Notes: a model not told the origin generated them from the sequence alone. A DNA stretch of 64,000 nt from Conus ventricosus (GCA_018398815.1 CM031596.1:73939157-74003156), one strand, 5' to 3'. Counted from the first letter of the stretch, positions 46,897 through 59,760 are shown. Program-made: numbers and translations.

Positions 46897-47504
46897 ATGG
46901 AGCAGTTAAACTTTATGACAAAAACCCTCATTGTTCATTGATTTGTGGACAGACTGGTTGTGGAAAAACAATATTTGTCCTCGACCTATTACAAACAGTT
47001 TATCGCTATAATTTTAATCATATTGTGATTTTCTGTCCACACTTAAATGGAACAAGCATATCATGATAGAAGGTTTATATGGACAGATGATGACATATTT
47101 TTAGTTAATCCTAGCAATAAACTGAGTGAGTGTTTAGAACAGTTTTATAGACTGTTTGAAGGAACGCAAACACTATTTATTATAGATGACTGTTCAGCAG
47201 AAAGAGACATAGTTAAAAAGAGAAACACTTTGTCGAAACTAGCTTTCAGCGGAAGACATGCTCGGATAAGTGTGTGGATTTTATGCCAGAAATATAACTC
47301 AGTTTTAAAAGACTTTAGAGAACAGTTAAGACTGTAGTGTTATTTCACATGAAAGACAGAGACTCATTTGAAGAATGTTTGCGTGAAAATGATGTTATTG
47401 AAAACGATCAGGAAAAACATAGGATTAAACAAAAACTAAAATCTGAAAAGTTTTGTAAATTAGTATTAAAAACGGATAACCCTACACAGTATGTCTGTTT
47501 GTAG
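46897..47504 (+). pseudogene. Polinton copy B: A32/HerA-type DNA-packaging ATPase
   Basis: Packages the genome into capsids in Polinton-like viruses. Walker A is GQTGCGKT (46947-46970), followed by LDLLQTVYR and HIVIFCP. Walker B is LFIIDDC (47172-47192). The downstream SGRHARISVWILCQKYNSV with ending FREQLR is the sensor/arginine-finger-like segment diagnostic of this family, then FHMKDRDSFEECLREND. About 200 codons, as usual. Frameshifts near 46920, 47045 and 47337 break it. It ends with the conserved KTDNPTQYVCL-type tail at a stop at 47502. Confidence 0.88.
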
Positions 47505-47879
47505 ATAATCGTTATTTTTTGGTTATTGAAGTCTTACTTGTCAAAGAACAGAGAAAGGCGGCTTTTAGGCCACTTTCGCCCAAAAACTTGGTGGAGGAGC
47601 AAGTGGGGTAGAACAGACATTTATCTGTTCTCTAATACTTATATAGTGCCCATTCTCGGCTACAGACCAAGCTCTAAGCGCTTTACAATCCACACTTGTT
47701 TACACAATGGGCTGCCTACCTGGGTAGTGCTGACTGAAGAGCTGCCAGCTGGCGCTTCATTTAGTCGTTTCCCGTGTCATCCAGTCAGTGTCGTTCAATA
47801 TCGATCACTCATTTTCCTTACTTCCTTCATTCTTTCCACTTCTCACGCAGGGTGCATGCTATGTGTAACGTGTCATCCA

Positions 47880-48148
47880 TACCAACGGCCAAACTGGCCT
47901 ACTCTTCCGAAAGTTGGTGATGGGATTTTACGTGTGTGCAAGATATTATGCGTGCGTTCACACACGGAACCTCGGTTTATAGTCTCATTCGAAGGACTGC
48001 ATGGGAAAATGGAGTCAGAACCAATGTTAACTCCGAGGGAAAATTAAAAAATCCCCCTGTACCGAAACGGCCCAGCGAAGATTCGAACCCGCAACCCCAG
48101 GATCACCAAGATTATGAGTCCGGCGCTCTATTCCGGCTCATGACTGAA
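47880..48148 (-). mobile_element. tRNA-derived SINE
   Basis: Read on the minus strand from 48148, it begins GCCGGAATAGAGCGCCGGAC, contains CTCATAATC (methionine-type anticodon region) and a B-box-like GGGTTCGAATCTTC (48090-48075). A body shared with 28400-28650 extends to about 47880, and may reach 47635, where a TTGTAAAGCGCTTAGAGC-like stretch is seen. Pol III promoter of the SINE. Confidence 0.75.
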
Positions 48149-48149
48149 T

Positions 48150-49330
48150 CAAGTAGACATTTCAAACTACAGTTGAACCTTTGTTCGCATGTCTTCTACA
48201 ATGACTCCTTACGGCCATCGAACACTGTGATGAATTATTTCTCTAGCATTATGATACACTCTTATCAATAATAACAATATAAATAACATAGCATTTATAA
48301 AGCACCTTGCCAAAGGTTCTAGGTGCTTCCATCTCCATCTTACATCTCTATAGTACCACCCTCCATGTTCCAGCTAGCAACCCATCACCTAGGATGACTG
48401 TTCTTTGCCTAATTATTCCAATAATAACAACAACAAAATCATCTTCTTCACAACCCAATTCTTTACTAACTTGAAACCAGCTGACTTCCAACAAAGAATC
48501 ATTTTGGCTATTGTTGTTTTCCTGTAGCATATAACCCATAAGACTAACAAGAATTCTTCTACTGAATGCAGCATGACATCTGCACCTTTGAATTATATTG
48601 TTCTTTTGTACATCAACATGACCATCCCACTGTGATAAGTTCTGAGCATGATCTTGCTTTGTAAACTGAAATGCGTTCAAAATAATGGCATAATTTTTTT
48701 AAGTAAATGTGAGCACAACATTCTGAACGGCAAGTACTTTGGATGGTGGCCCTGTGGGATCATTGTAGCAATGGCATCTCCAAGTGTCTCAACAAAAGAA
48801 AAACAAACAAACAAATTATGACAGCTCTGGGAAATCAGTGTAAATTTTAATCCCACGATTCAGGATCCCAACATCTTTAGGTGGGGAAAACAGATTCAGA
48901 CAACACCACAACCGAAGAATCCATCTTACAGAGACATGGGATTAGAGAAAATTTGGAAAGTACAACTTCATTAATGTGAGTAAAAGGATCATCCCTGTAT
49001 TAGTGCAAGTTCAAAACTAACCCAAGCAAAGGCTCTATTGCTGTCACTGTAAATGGGGCATGCTGATTGTAGGGATGGCTGGACAAACAGCTGTAGACAC
49101 TACATGAAAGAATCAGCTCACTGGGGAGGGAGAAGTCAGAGCTGTAGAGGTTGGTGGATAAGTTGGTAGAGAATCCCATGTCCGTGTCAGGGCATGCACT
49201 TTCAGACACGGTGCAGATGAAAAAGGTCTTTATGGTTGAGAAATGGAAGGACCGTGCAAGTGAAAAAGAACAAATCACTTCTGGGTCACTAGCAATTTTG
49301 GGGTTAAACAGATTCACCAGATTTTCCTTA
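48150..49330. other. no recognisable gene
   Basis: AT-rich non-coding-looking sequence. ORFs at 48348-48680 and 49000-49467 show no family resemblance. Confidence 0.6.
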
Positions 49331-49339
49331 AAACTCAGC

Positions 49340-49412
49340 GAGTGTGTGTGTGTGTGTGTGCGCATGTGTGCGTGTGTGTGTGTGTGTAAGTGAGTGAGTG
49401 AGAATGCCTGTG
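49340..49412. repeat. GT microsatellite
   Basis: (GT)n with GCAT/GTGC interruptions, then GTGA units. Confidence 0.9.
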
Positions 49413-49625
49413 TGTGTGCACAAATTTGCAGACTTCCACACATGCACGAGTTGATGCCAGTCAGCATACCCTTCTCTCCAATGACCTATTTTCATGACAT
49501 TTTCAAAGACATCGAACTGTGCACTAGAATAGTCCTGCTTAAAGATCACAATGGAAATGTCTACAATATTGCAATAAAAAAAAAACTTACTGAAAAACAG
49601 TATCCTACACAAACAGCTACATTGG

Positions 49626-49755
49626 TTAACTTTTTGCCTACGGAACGCACGCTTCCGTGCGCTGCTCAAAGCTCCGTTGCCTACGGAACGCACGGTGCTG
49701 TGCGCCGACTGAAAGCTCCGTTGCCCACAGAACGCACCGGTGCGTGCGTTCTTAT
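49626..49755. repeat. three ~43-bp GC-rich hairpin repeats at a TTAA
   Basis: TTGCCTACGGAACGCAC recurs at 49634, 49677 and 49721 (third as TTGCCCACAGAACGCAC). Each holds a short palindrome (CGCACG...CGTGCG). The first is 4 bp after TTAA (49626-49629), as in termini of piggyBac-like elements. Confidence 0.65.
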
Positions 49756-49849
49756 TTTGAAAAATTCTGCTATTCAAACTGTAATGGTCTAAGAGAAGTA
49801 ACTCCTGCCAAAAGTTAGTAGAGGGTTCCTGGTAGCCTGACATGCCCTA

Positions 49850-50155
49850 GTTCTTAAGTTCAAGCAGAGTTCACCTTCGCTATCTGCGGCCGAGACAAAG
49901 AACCCCTTGCTGGGTTTTTCCGACTTGGAACTGACTGCATTTCTGGCACCAGCCTTTCATCTGCTAGAGTCTAGTAAAAATGCCAGCTCAGCGCCGTTAC
50001 TGTTTCAATGCATTCAAGGCGATTCCGGTAATGAAGGACAGTCAATCGACAGTGGAGATGATAGGGAAGATGAAGGATGTCTATTTGAAGATGTTCTTGA
50101 TTACAATGACAAAGCAACCGATTCGACTGATTCAGTAACACACACAGGCACTTGA
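49850..50155 (+). pseudogene. acidic ORF, possible transposase N-terminus
   Basis: Frame open from about 49860; ORF 49907-50155 reads LLGFSDLELTAFLAPAF then Asp/Glu/Ser-rich GDDREDEGCLFEDVLDYN and stops. piggyBac-type transposases often start with such acidic sequence, and the TTAA-linked repeats lie 120 bp upstream, but no catalytic region follows. Weak evidence. Confidence 0.25.
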
Positions 50156-50159
50156 CTCG

Positions 50160-53100
50160 CAAAACCTCTCTAGCCCAAATTCTGTGAAATTGTTTATTAA
50201 AAATGGATAATAACTGATAGCGAAAAATATCATAACTATAACTGTATTAGGTGGGTACTTTTTGTATCAATTTGTCTGCATGCCTCACTAAACACTGATC
50301 ATCAAACTCTGCACTTGTGTTTATTTCTGTGTGTTTGGTTACTTCATTTATCTGTGCGTTGTCTCAACGCAGGATCGCTTAGAGTTTTGAAAGTACATTC
50401 ATCTAAAAGTCCTTGATTTCTTCTTTTCGAACATACCAAACATGATGTTAACATGGACCAAACATAACACGTAAAATAAATTCCAAAAATGCCAAAATCA
50501 CTACGTAGGCGGGAGTTTCAGCACAAGTGGCTGTGTGCGGGATGGGGGAAAACTCATGCTGCACACATACGCAGGGATAGTGTTAATAAGCACAACAAGA
50601 TGAACAAGATGAAAACTAGTGTTCATTCAGGAAAATATCTTCAGGCTCACTGCCCTGCAGCTAGATCACAAAGAAGAAGATGAAAAGTGCTCAGTTCTGA
50701 CACGTTGTTTGACTGTGCAGACAATAAACGGCATTCAGCATCAGGCTCTGGATGCACTAAACAGCCTAAACAATAGATCAGCGGCATTTCTGACATGTGT
50801 AATCCAGAAGGAACTTTCTGCACCATAGGTTTTCTGGGCAGAAATTTATCTCTTGGACTTACATATTTCAGAGATGTCACTAATCTATAGCAATGCACCA
50901 GATGATGCAACACAAGATTCTTGTTTTTCTTGTAAACACAAACCACAAGCAAAACTTATGAGATCCTGCACAAACAGCATAATCAGCACCACGAAAGGTT
51001 TTCCATTTATATGTTTAATAACTTCAAGACATGCTACGAGCTCAACAGGACACCAAAGTCTTCTTCTACACATTTTTATTCCTTATGTCTCCTCCCTCCA
51101 CCCCTGTGCATAAAAAACAACAACAAACAAAAACAACAGAAACAAAAAACACAAGTAAACAAAAATAAAAAATTTGGAAGTGAAAATCTCTCTTCCTGAC
51201 ATGGTGTGCAATAGACACACTATCAACCATGAACACATCATACATTCATAAATACATAGAGATAGCTACCCACATTAATTGGTGTTAATCTATAACAATG
51301 TTCTAATTTTTTTTCCACTGAAGCAATATTGCATCTGCCCTGGATTTTCTCTCAGTCGATCACTTTGCTTTTGAGCCCATGAACAAAACACTAAAAATTT
51401 CAGTATTGATAAAAACGACAGTCTAACAGCCTCTCCACAAACTGATCACCTGCTGACTCTACAAAGTGATGAGAATTAGTCACAGTGCACAACATCTATT
51501 TCTTTAAGAAAAAAAAGAGCAAAAAGCAGAAAACCAGGAAGGCTTGGACAAAGTTCAAATGTCACTAGTTCACAACACTCATTGCTCGGTTATTTCAGAT
51601 CCACTGATTTTGAAAATGCTGAAGTTGTCAAAAAATGATACACAATCTTTATACATACAGACAACAAAGATTTGGGTAGCTAATAAACTCTGATTACAAT
51701 ACAGAGAAGTCCAAAAGCTTTGAGTCTTTTTAACATAATAATCCGGAGGTGTGTGCCAGTAAGTTTTGCCTCCCTTTTCTTTATCGAAGTCCCCTAACTT
51801 TTGAAAATGAAGTTTTGCTTTGTCACAAGTAACCCTTTTTTCACCCCAGGCATGCAAAATTATCAATCCTTGATCTGATGAAAACGAAAAGTGGTCCAAA
51901 GTTTTCTCACATTTTAACATGAATCTCAGCTTGTTTCCTTCAAATATCAACAACAAAGATTGGATTCAATGGCAGCAAAATGTTCTGTTTTTTGATTGGT
52001 TTCTTTCAAAATGGATGCTGTGTCATGTAATTTGATCGGCTGTGAAGATGGCACCCAAGTTTAACGTGAGCAGGCTTTCACTACTGCAAAACATGACAAC
52101 ATCAGTTAATGGAAAATCATATGATTTTCAAAAACAGTATTGATGTAATACTGGTATTGAAACTATTATTTTACAGCCATTGGAATGCACACCAACAAGT
52201 CCAGCACCTCAATGCGACTATAGTGTGTACACAGTTTATTGCACTCATTATTTCCATGATTGTCTTTCAGATATGCAATGAACAGAAATAAAAATAAGAT
52301 TTGAATTTTATATGACCTGCTTTTTAAACTGACCTTTTATCATTACCAATACAGTTGTTGAAAAAGTGAGTCAGATGAGTATATACAGAGATCATCTTGC
52401 CATGCTTCTTGCGTTCATACATAATCTGTTCCCACTCTAACACACTTCTCGAGACTGCACGTTTAACAAAATTATTGGTCAACGCAATATAATGACCCTT
52501 GTCCCCTGAAATTTTGTTTAAAGTGGACTCCTCTGTACTGGGATGTACAATGTCAAAGCAATTCTGTCACGACTGCTTATAATGAAACAGCATTCAAATC
52601 CCATTCACTGATTCATACTGCAATAAGATGAAACTGCTTGGTTATTCCACCAGGCATGGGTTGATCACCAATCCTCCTTGACGAGCCTAAGCACAGTTTG
52701 AATGGCCTGACTGACCACTGTCATGGAATGAGATACTTTGTTCGCATCCAGAACAGGACAAAGTTTGCTGTTCTCTGTTATGCATGGTGCACACAACAAA
52801 CGCCTGGTCCATCTTCTCTGCTCAGAAGAAACAGCAAGGAAGGTGAAGTCATTAAGCATTTTGACACCTTGAAGAGACCATCCTCCTTGAAAACAGTGTC
52901 AATGTACTTAGCGTCTACTGTCTAAGTAAATATTCTATCTGAACTGTCTTCCACCTGCACAGAAATTAACATGGGAACATGATAGTTCATTTGACCTGTT
53001 TCAGGAAACAAGTTTGTTATTTGGTATAGAATATGCGACTTGAATAAAGCTAGCTGCAGTCAATGTATCAAAACTTGCAGGAGATTTAGCACAGATCTCA

Positions 53101-55950
53101 CAGCGTTTCAGACTGTTCGCAGGTATCAGGAGTAACCCAACCTTTGAGAAAAGTGCAAGTAGTATTGGTCAGAGAAGAATTATTTTTCTTCCTGAGAGTT
53201 ACTCATATTTTACAAATCTGACCTAGTTGGGTCCCTCGATATAATCTTGCCAACTGATGTCATAATCTAAGCTGCATTAGTCACAGCATGTATCAGGCAT
53301 AAAAGCATACATAATTCAATTTACTAAAATCAAGTATTCTAAAATCCACACCTGTTGACTTTACTGGTTGAAAAAGGCCAGTCACATTTGAATTAGCTTT
53401 GCAAGTTCTTCAGAGGCACGTTGAAAAGATTTGTGACACCTTTTCTGAATCAATGAAGTCAATGCTGTTTGTTAGAAATTAAATCAGCCAACTGACACAG
53501 GCAATAAGGCCTTTCCACCCAAAAGGTTTCTCAATTTGTAGCTGCGATCTCCAGCTGTCTTACACACTGACTGTAATGATCACAATGGACCGACACCTGC
53601 AAACTAATATGACTCCAGCAAGCATGTCTCATCAAAGTACATTTCATTTTTTCTTTCGTGTGCGCTAAAAGCACAGGCACACCAACAATCTGAAGTTCTG
53701 GGCCAAAGTTAATTCTTAACTGTTTTAACCACTAAAAATATATGTTTCATAAATTTGACAGGCTTAGACAAAATGATGAAGCAGACAAACTGTACCTCTC
53801 TGAAAGTCTAGTATGTTCATTAATAAATTTTCAAAAAAATATGTCATGTATACTACTTGCGAAGGAATGCTGGAAGATGGATGGCATACTATGCAACCAT
53901 ATTCATCACTGGTGCTAGCAGTGGTGAAAATGGCAAGTGGGTAGCCTCAAGACCTGGGCCTAAGTTAAGAGAACTTTCTTACCCAAAAAAGGTAAATTCA
54001 GAGTTTACTTAGCTATAACTATCAAGATAATATTGATACATTTCTATATTTATTCAAATACATGTTATATGAAATTGCATTCAATGATTTGATCACTCTT
54101 GGTTATTTGCTACAATAGTTACACTGAATTGAATAACATTGTTTTAAGATGTGCGACTAACAAACAACAGTTGTAACATCATGTTTTATGAGAAAGGATC
54201 AATTTTACTGTAACTAATATTGAAAACATCGCTGAAAACACTTTACTGTGGGAATGGCTGGAAGTTCATTTCAATGGTTGAAAGTCCATGTCAATACTTA
54301 TCAATTTGCTAAATTTGGTTTTGCTAGCACTAATAATTTCCAAAACTACTTACAAAATACCACAAATATATGCATACAAAAACTCATACATTCACTACCA
54401 AAATAGGATAAACACATTAGATTCACTTTGTTACACATATTAGTGAAGAACAGAAAAGATGCAATTCAGGAAGCAAAAAATACAAACATACATGAACAAA
54501 AATACATGGTATCCAATATGGCCAGAAAGAAGACATAGTCCAAATTTAAATAGTCCAAATTGTCATACATCAGACTGTTTGGACACTTACAGGAGCCAGA
54601 ATTGTTTCGTTAGGCTCAAAATATATTTTCTAAATTAGAAAATCACAGCATGAGTCAAAACGCAAGTACACTGCCATTGTATCAGCAGGAAGCCTACACT
54701 GTTTGGAAACAATCCTCACAACCAAACATTATCATCACAAAACAGATCAAAACGGATCTTCTGATGGAAATTTACCTATGAACAGTTTATATGGCTTGCC
54801 AATCAGTTCCTTTGGCAGTAACCCTAGCTACAACAAACAAAACAAAACATCCCCACTATGTTCAGATTTGACATCAAATATAAATGGCAGTGTATCACTT
54901 ACATATTGTATATTGAAATCTGAACATGCACAGAAAAACAGTAAAAGGAAGTAAATGTGTGATACACACAAAAAATGTCGAGTCTGATTAACACAAATCT
55001 TATGGGACAAGACAAATTTGTTTGTGTTCAACAATATTCATGCTGCTAAATAAACAATGTATCAAGAAATGAGTCCGAATTGGCACAATGTGTCCATACT
55101 GTTGATCCGAGACAATACCAGTATAAACTCATCTGACTAAATTTTCCTATGCTATATTCAAAGTGGCACAAAACCAGATCCTAACAAATCTGTTTCAATT
55201 ATAAAAAAAAAATTGAATCTGTATTTTCAGTTCACTGCAAAGCCAATGAAAAATTGCATGAATCACAGGATAATGCAAACTCTTTAGATGAATGAATGAA
55301 TGAGACAGGGCTGAAAATTACATTGGATGAGCTTGAATTCTACACTGCCATTATCAGTTATGTTGATTTTAACAGACATTATTGGTGAGGATTGTTACAT
55401 TTTGTGCTGACTACTACTACAGCAACAATTTGATTTTCTCTGCTAGTTTGCTTGTTTCTCTGTTCATTTAAAAAAAAAAAAAAAAGATCATCTTTGACTT
55501 GACAGTTCCATGCAGCTGACAGCATGGTCCCGACAGACCCTGGACTTCCAACAACTGATCACATAATTCAACATGGCAGGTATTTCAAATGACAGCAATA
55601 AAAAGAAAATAATTCTGCCATTATGGTGTCTAGCATGCTTGACAGTTGCATACAAAGACTGCAATTATACACTGCACATCTGAACTACGTTCAAAGGCAT
55701 CTCATTCTCACTTTTATTACTAACCTATACGTAATTCTACATAATTCAGTCTCACTGTAGTATTAGACTGGTGTTCTCCCCTCGATAAGTCCTGTTTGCC
55801 ACATTACCTGATGTGGGTGTGGACATTAATGGGGACATGAAAACAGACAGTGTAATGTACAGCGGCCCTCTGGTGTAGGCCAACATTCTAAATAAGCAGC
55901 TTTGCTCTACACAGGAAGACCTGTGTTTCCACACTTATGTGACAGCCCCA
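50160..55950. other. long stretch without recognisable genes
   Basis: AT-rich sequence with short A- and T-runs (51117-51165, 55468-55485). The ORFs present (e.g. 50489-50683, 50619-50828, 51579-51956, 52698-52925, 54703-54954) are short, lack known motifs and have no consistent splice context. Could be intron or intergenic. Confidence 0.6.
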
Positions 55951-56109
55951 ACCAGGACATGCCTGACATCAACATCTCAACAAACTTGAGTGTTAAGATT
56001 CTTGCAACGCAGCTGGACCAGACCAGCTGAACCTATCACCTCCTGATCACAGTAACACATGAACTGGCCCCTGCCATTGCTTCCATCAAAAAACATAGCG
56101 AGGCTTGAA

Positions 56110-56740
56110 AACTGTACCAATTTACTAGTGCCGAACGTCAACCCCCAGTTATGGAAGAAAATTCCAGCCCAACCCATGCTAGAAAAGCTGACCAAAGGTT
56201 TGCTTAGACTCAGAGAGCCATTGTGAAAGCGCCATTGCTATCACAAATTCCACACAGATGATATTGCAGGCGGATAGCATGGGGAAAAGTATCATGGATA
56301 CGGTACTGAAGAAAAACGTTACTGATGCACACTCTGATGCGCTCTTGATGCTAGACCACGCCTCCACAGACATTTCTCACAGAAGCAGGCAGGCTTTGTG
56401 CCCTTTTTCTCAGCAAGGAATTTGCGGCACTGACGAACTGGCAGCAGAGAGGTCACATGCAGAGAAAACCCTTCAACAGAAAGCAAAAGTACTTCTACAA
56501 CACAAGAAAGTAGGGCCCGAGTTGCCCACAGAGAAAGGGTAAGTGACAAATACAACTCCCCACCATACCTGTTCTCTGATATAGAAGCTGAGGTTTCTTC
56601 ATTTCAAGCAGGCAGAATAAAACACTACAATGAAAACGGGAGAAAACTGACAAAGGATCCTGACATTCTTGAAACACTACATGACTTAAACTTGAATTTG
56701 AGTGTTCAGTCACTGATTTACCAAGAACATCATGTAAATA
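56110..56740 (+). pseudogene. DIRS element 2 gag-like region
   Basis: NPQLWKKIPAQPMLEKLTKG (about 56140-56200), LLMLDHASTDISHRSRQAL (56340-56400), and KGVISTCTAEP leading into RT match the usual layout of DIRS gag/leader segments. ORF 56258-56542 is the longest piece. It ends with frames containing SSFQAGRIKHYNENGRKLTK at 56600-56660. Confidence 0.6.
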
Positions 56741-56749
56741 ACCAACTCT

Positions 56750-57560
56750 AAATGAAAAAGAAAAGCAAATTATTTCTGAGGAAGTTCAAAAACTCACAAA
56801 GAAAGGAGTTATATCCACCTGCACAGCAGAGCCTTATTAGCTCATTTCTCCAGTTTTCACACACCCCAAAAAGGATGGAAATCATAAGATGATTTTAAAT
56901 TTGAAAGAACTGAATAAATATATAGTATATCATCATTCCAAGATGGATACTCATAAGTCAGCTCTTAGGCTGATTAAACCAGGCTGTTTTATGGCATCAG
57001 TCAATCTCAAAGTTGCATTTTATTCAGTACAAATTCATTCAGATCGTAAAAATGTTTTGCCCTTTGAATGGGATGGCAAGCTTCGGCAGTTTGAAGCTTT
57101 ATTAAATGGCTTGGGCCTTGCTCCCTGTAAATTTACAAAATTACTGAAGCCAGTTTTTGCCACACTGAGAAGCAAGGGACATGTCTCCACATCTTTTATT
57201 GACGATTCTTTACTCATGGCCTTGACATGTGGAGCATGTATGACAAACCTAGCTGACACACTGGAAGTCCTGCGCTCTCTTGGGTCCATTATACATCCTG
57301 AGAAATCAGTCTTAAAACCCACACAACAAATTCAGCACTTAGGGGTACAGATTGACTCTGTGTCAGTGAAGGTGACTTTAACCCATGAAAGAGCACAGGA
57401 TCTCCTCCTTTCAGCTAAGGAAGCAATCAGTAAAGAAAAGCTGGAAATAAGAGAGTTGGCAGAAGTGATAGAAAAATTGTAGCTATATTTCCAGCTGTGA
57501 AATTTGGACCATTATATTACCACAATCTTGAGGCAGATAAAAAGAGAGCTCTGTCTGTTG
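56750..57560 (+). pseudogene. DIRS element 2 reverse transcriptase
   Basis: KDGNHKMILNLKELNKYIVY (fingers), MASVNLKVAFYSVQIHSDRK, FEALLNGLGLAPCKFTKLLKP (motif B) and STSFIDDSLLM (motif C, FIDD, near 57200) are readable, then HLGVQIDS and IRELAEVIEKL, ending in AIFPAVKFGPLYYHNLE. Motif A reads ASVNLKVA with Asn where the catalytic Asp belongs, a loss that alone would inactivate it. A stop lies at 57480. Confidence 0.85.
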
Positions 57561-58300
57561 AAAGGGGTGACTTTGACAAATATGTGACTCTGTTTGCTCC
57601 TGCTAAGACAGAATTGCAGTGGTGGATCAGTCATGTTGTTGATGCATACAATGATGTTTCGATAAATGATCCTGAGATTCTGATCGCCTCTGATGGCAGT
57701 TTGTTAGATTGGGATGTGAGTGCAATGGAACACATGCAGGAGGTGCATGGTCACATGAAGAAGCAAAATCTCACATTAACTATCAGAATTGAAAGCTGCA
57801 TTGTTTGCATTGCAGAGTTTTCAGACAAAACTGAGTAACAAACGTGTGCATTTTGATGGATAATAAACAGCCGTTGCATGCATAAACCACACTGGGTACC
57901 AGTCAATCTGACGCATGTAACATCATCACCCACACTATCTGGGAATGATGCATTGATCATAACATCTTTCTGTCTGCAGCACACATCTGTGGAAAACATA
58001 ACACTGTAGCAGATGCCGAATCTCGTGCTGTGAATTTGGATGCCGAGTGGAAGTAAGACAGCTCAGTGCTAAAAGAAGCACTGACTACACTACAAGTCCA
58101 ACCTGACATTGACCTCTTTGCTTTCTGACTATATATATATATGCACAATTAGCTCGTTATGTCGCTTTCAGGCCTGATCCACAGGCGAATGCAACTAATG
58201 CATTCTTGTTTGTGTGGACTGGCTTTCAATTCTATGCATAACCACCTTTCAGCATCATCACCCATGTGCTACAAAAAATCCAAAAAGACCAGTGCACAGA
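57561..58300 (+). pseudogene. DIRS element 2 RNase H and connector, degraded
   Basis: IASDGSLLDWDVSAMEHMQE (57681-57740) contains the first RNase H Asp in altered context. ESCIVCIAEFS and MDN follow, then, out of frame, FRPDPQANATNAFLFVWTGF (58165-58230), the connector conserved in DIRS polyproteins. Confidence 0.7.
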
Positions 58301-58587
58301 CCGTAGTGCCTTGCTGGTCGACAAAGGTGTGATGGCCAGTGCTGATGTCCTTGCTGGTGAGAGAGCCAGTCCCACTGAGAGGTAGGAAACTCTTGGAACT
58401 ACCCAGTCATCCCCAGATGAAACACCCCTGAAGAAGACTCTGTTCCTGAAGAAGACTCTCCGTCTGATGGCATGTCTTGCATCAGGAAACAGTACCAACA
58501 GGAGGGGTTCTCCAGCCAGGCTGCAGCTCCTATGATCAATTCTTGTAGACCCGCCACTCAAGCTGCATGTAACTGTTACATTCAAAA

Positions 58588-59495
58588 ATGAAAGCTTTTC
58601 ACACAGACAAACAATATACGTTTGTTATCTCCATCTTCAGCAGATGTGTCAAATTTTTTTTAGCAGTTTTGTGTTCATCAGGAGCTAGTTACAGTAGCAT
58701 AAATACAGCAAGGAGTGCACCGTCAGCCTTTTTGCCATTGTGTGAAGGGAAAACAATAGGCTCTCATCCAAGTGTGTGCTGTATAGTTAAAGGTATTTTT
58801 GAAGAAAGGCCTGCACATCTTAAATACTCAAGACACATGGAGTGTGAACACCGTTTTAGATTATCTGAATTCTCTTCCTGAAATATTTGATATGTCATTG
58901 AACGATCTCACTCTTAGAATGTGCAAGCTACTGTTTTTGTTGACAGGTCAGAGAGGACAGGCATTACATCTGATCAAAGAACAAGATTTAAAATTTAAGG
59001 AGTAAAAGTGTCTGATTGTTTGTTGTTTGTGGCTTTTTTTTTTAGAGAAACATAAGCAATCTAGGCCAGGGTTTCATACTGAACCTGCAGAAATTCTGAT
59101 GTTTGAAAAGACTATGTCTAGTTAGGCATTTGCAAGAATATGTGAAGAGAACGGATAAACTGAGACACACAAATCAGCTGTCAGTGAGTTATGTCAAACC
59201 TCATGTGCCTGTGGCAACACAAACTCTAACTCGCTGGATCAAGGCCATTCTGTGCAACGCCGGAATAGACACTGGCAAGTAAACCAGTCACAGCACGTGA
59301 ACCGCCAGCTGCTCTGCGGCGAGCTACACCGGCGCTAGCCTCACTACAGTGATGAAACGGGCAGGCTGGTCCAGTGACCACACCTTCACAAAGTTTTATA
59401 AGACACAGAATACAAAAAAATTTTGGTCAGACTGTACCTCCATGACAAGTGATTTGTCTTGCAGCATAACTGTGCTAGATCAAATCGGCATGTAT
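58588..59495 (+). pseudogene. DIRS element 2 tyrosine recombinase, degraded
   Basis: SYSSINTARSAPSAFLPLCE and GKTIGSHPSVCCIVKGIFEE match the core-binding domain; LLFLLTGQRGQALHLIKEQD (58930-58985) has the first catalytic Arg. SELCQTSCACGNTNSNSL-type sequence and AGWSSDHTFTKFYKTQN (59365-59410) carry the tyrosine region. The H-x-x-R box (near 59285-59320) is damaged. Confidence 0.75.
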
Positions 59496-59685
59496 TAGAA
59501 ATGTGTTTTGATTCTTTAACTATTACTTGATGTGTCTGGAAAATTGAATTATACACGAATCACATACTTTATGTGTTTAAGACTATACTCTGTGTGAGTT
59601 CCGATAGACAGTGCCCACTAGAGTAGACGCTCCAAATTCTCAAGTCACATCACGTGACTTCGCCTGACTAAAGCAACAGGCGAAT

Positions 59686-59760
59686 AATAATTATTAAATT
59701 AAACTAGCCTTACAGCAGGAAGGGGATGTTTAATTTAATTATTATGAGACTGTTGCTAGT
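59686..59760. repeat. DIRS element 2 internal complementary region
   Basis: AAACTAGCCTTACAGCAGG to GAGACTGTTGCTAG is the reverse complement of 59903-59973. It also has internal symmetry (AATAATTATTAAATTAAAC / GTTTAATTTAATTATT). Confidence 0.75.

Larger units (their letters stand above)
39109..47504. mobile_element. Polinton/adintovirus-like element, copy B
   Basis: Contains protein-primed DNA polymerase B, capsid and penton candidates, several proteins I associate with Polinton cassettes of aquatic invertebrates, and an A32/HerA-type packaging ATPase. Replication and morphogenesis genes in one block are the mark of polintoviruses/adintoviruses, which can be integrated in animal genomes. Gene arrangement: PolB, hydrophobic protein and capsid on minus; two genes on plus; one on minus; four on plus. 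Nearly every gene has one or more single-base frameshifts. Integrase, protease and terminal repeats were not seen; the left end is lost in the N gap. Confidence 0.85.

Noticed and set aside
49000..49467. 155-residue minus-strand ORF
   Set aside because: Partly a His/Thr translation of a GT microsatellite, and no family resemblance.
50489..50830. Possible continuation of a transposase after the acidic ORF
   Set aside because: No DDD/DDE motif, Cys-rich tail or other transposase signature was found.
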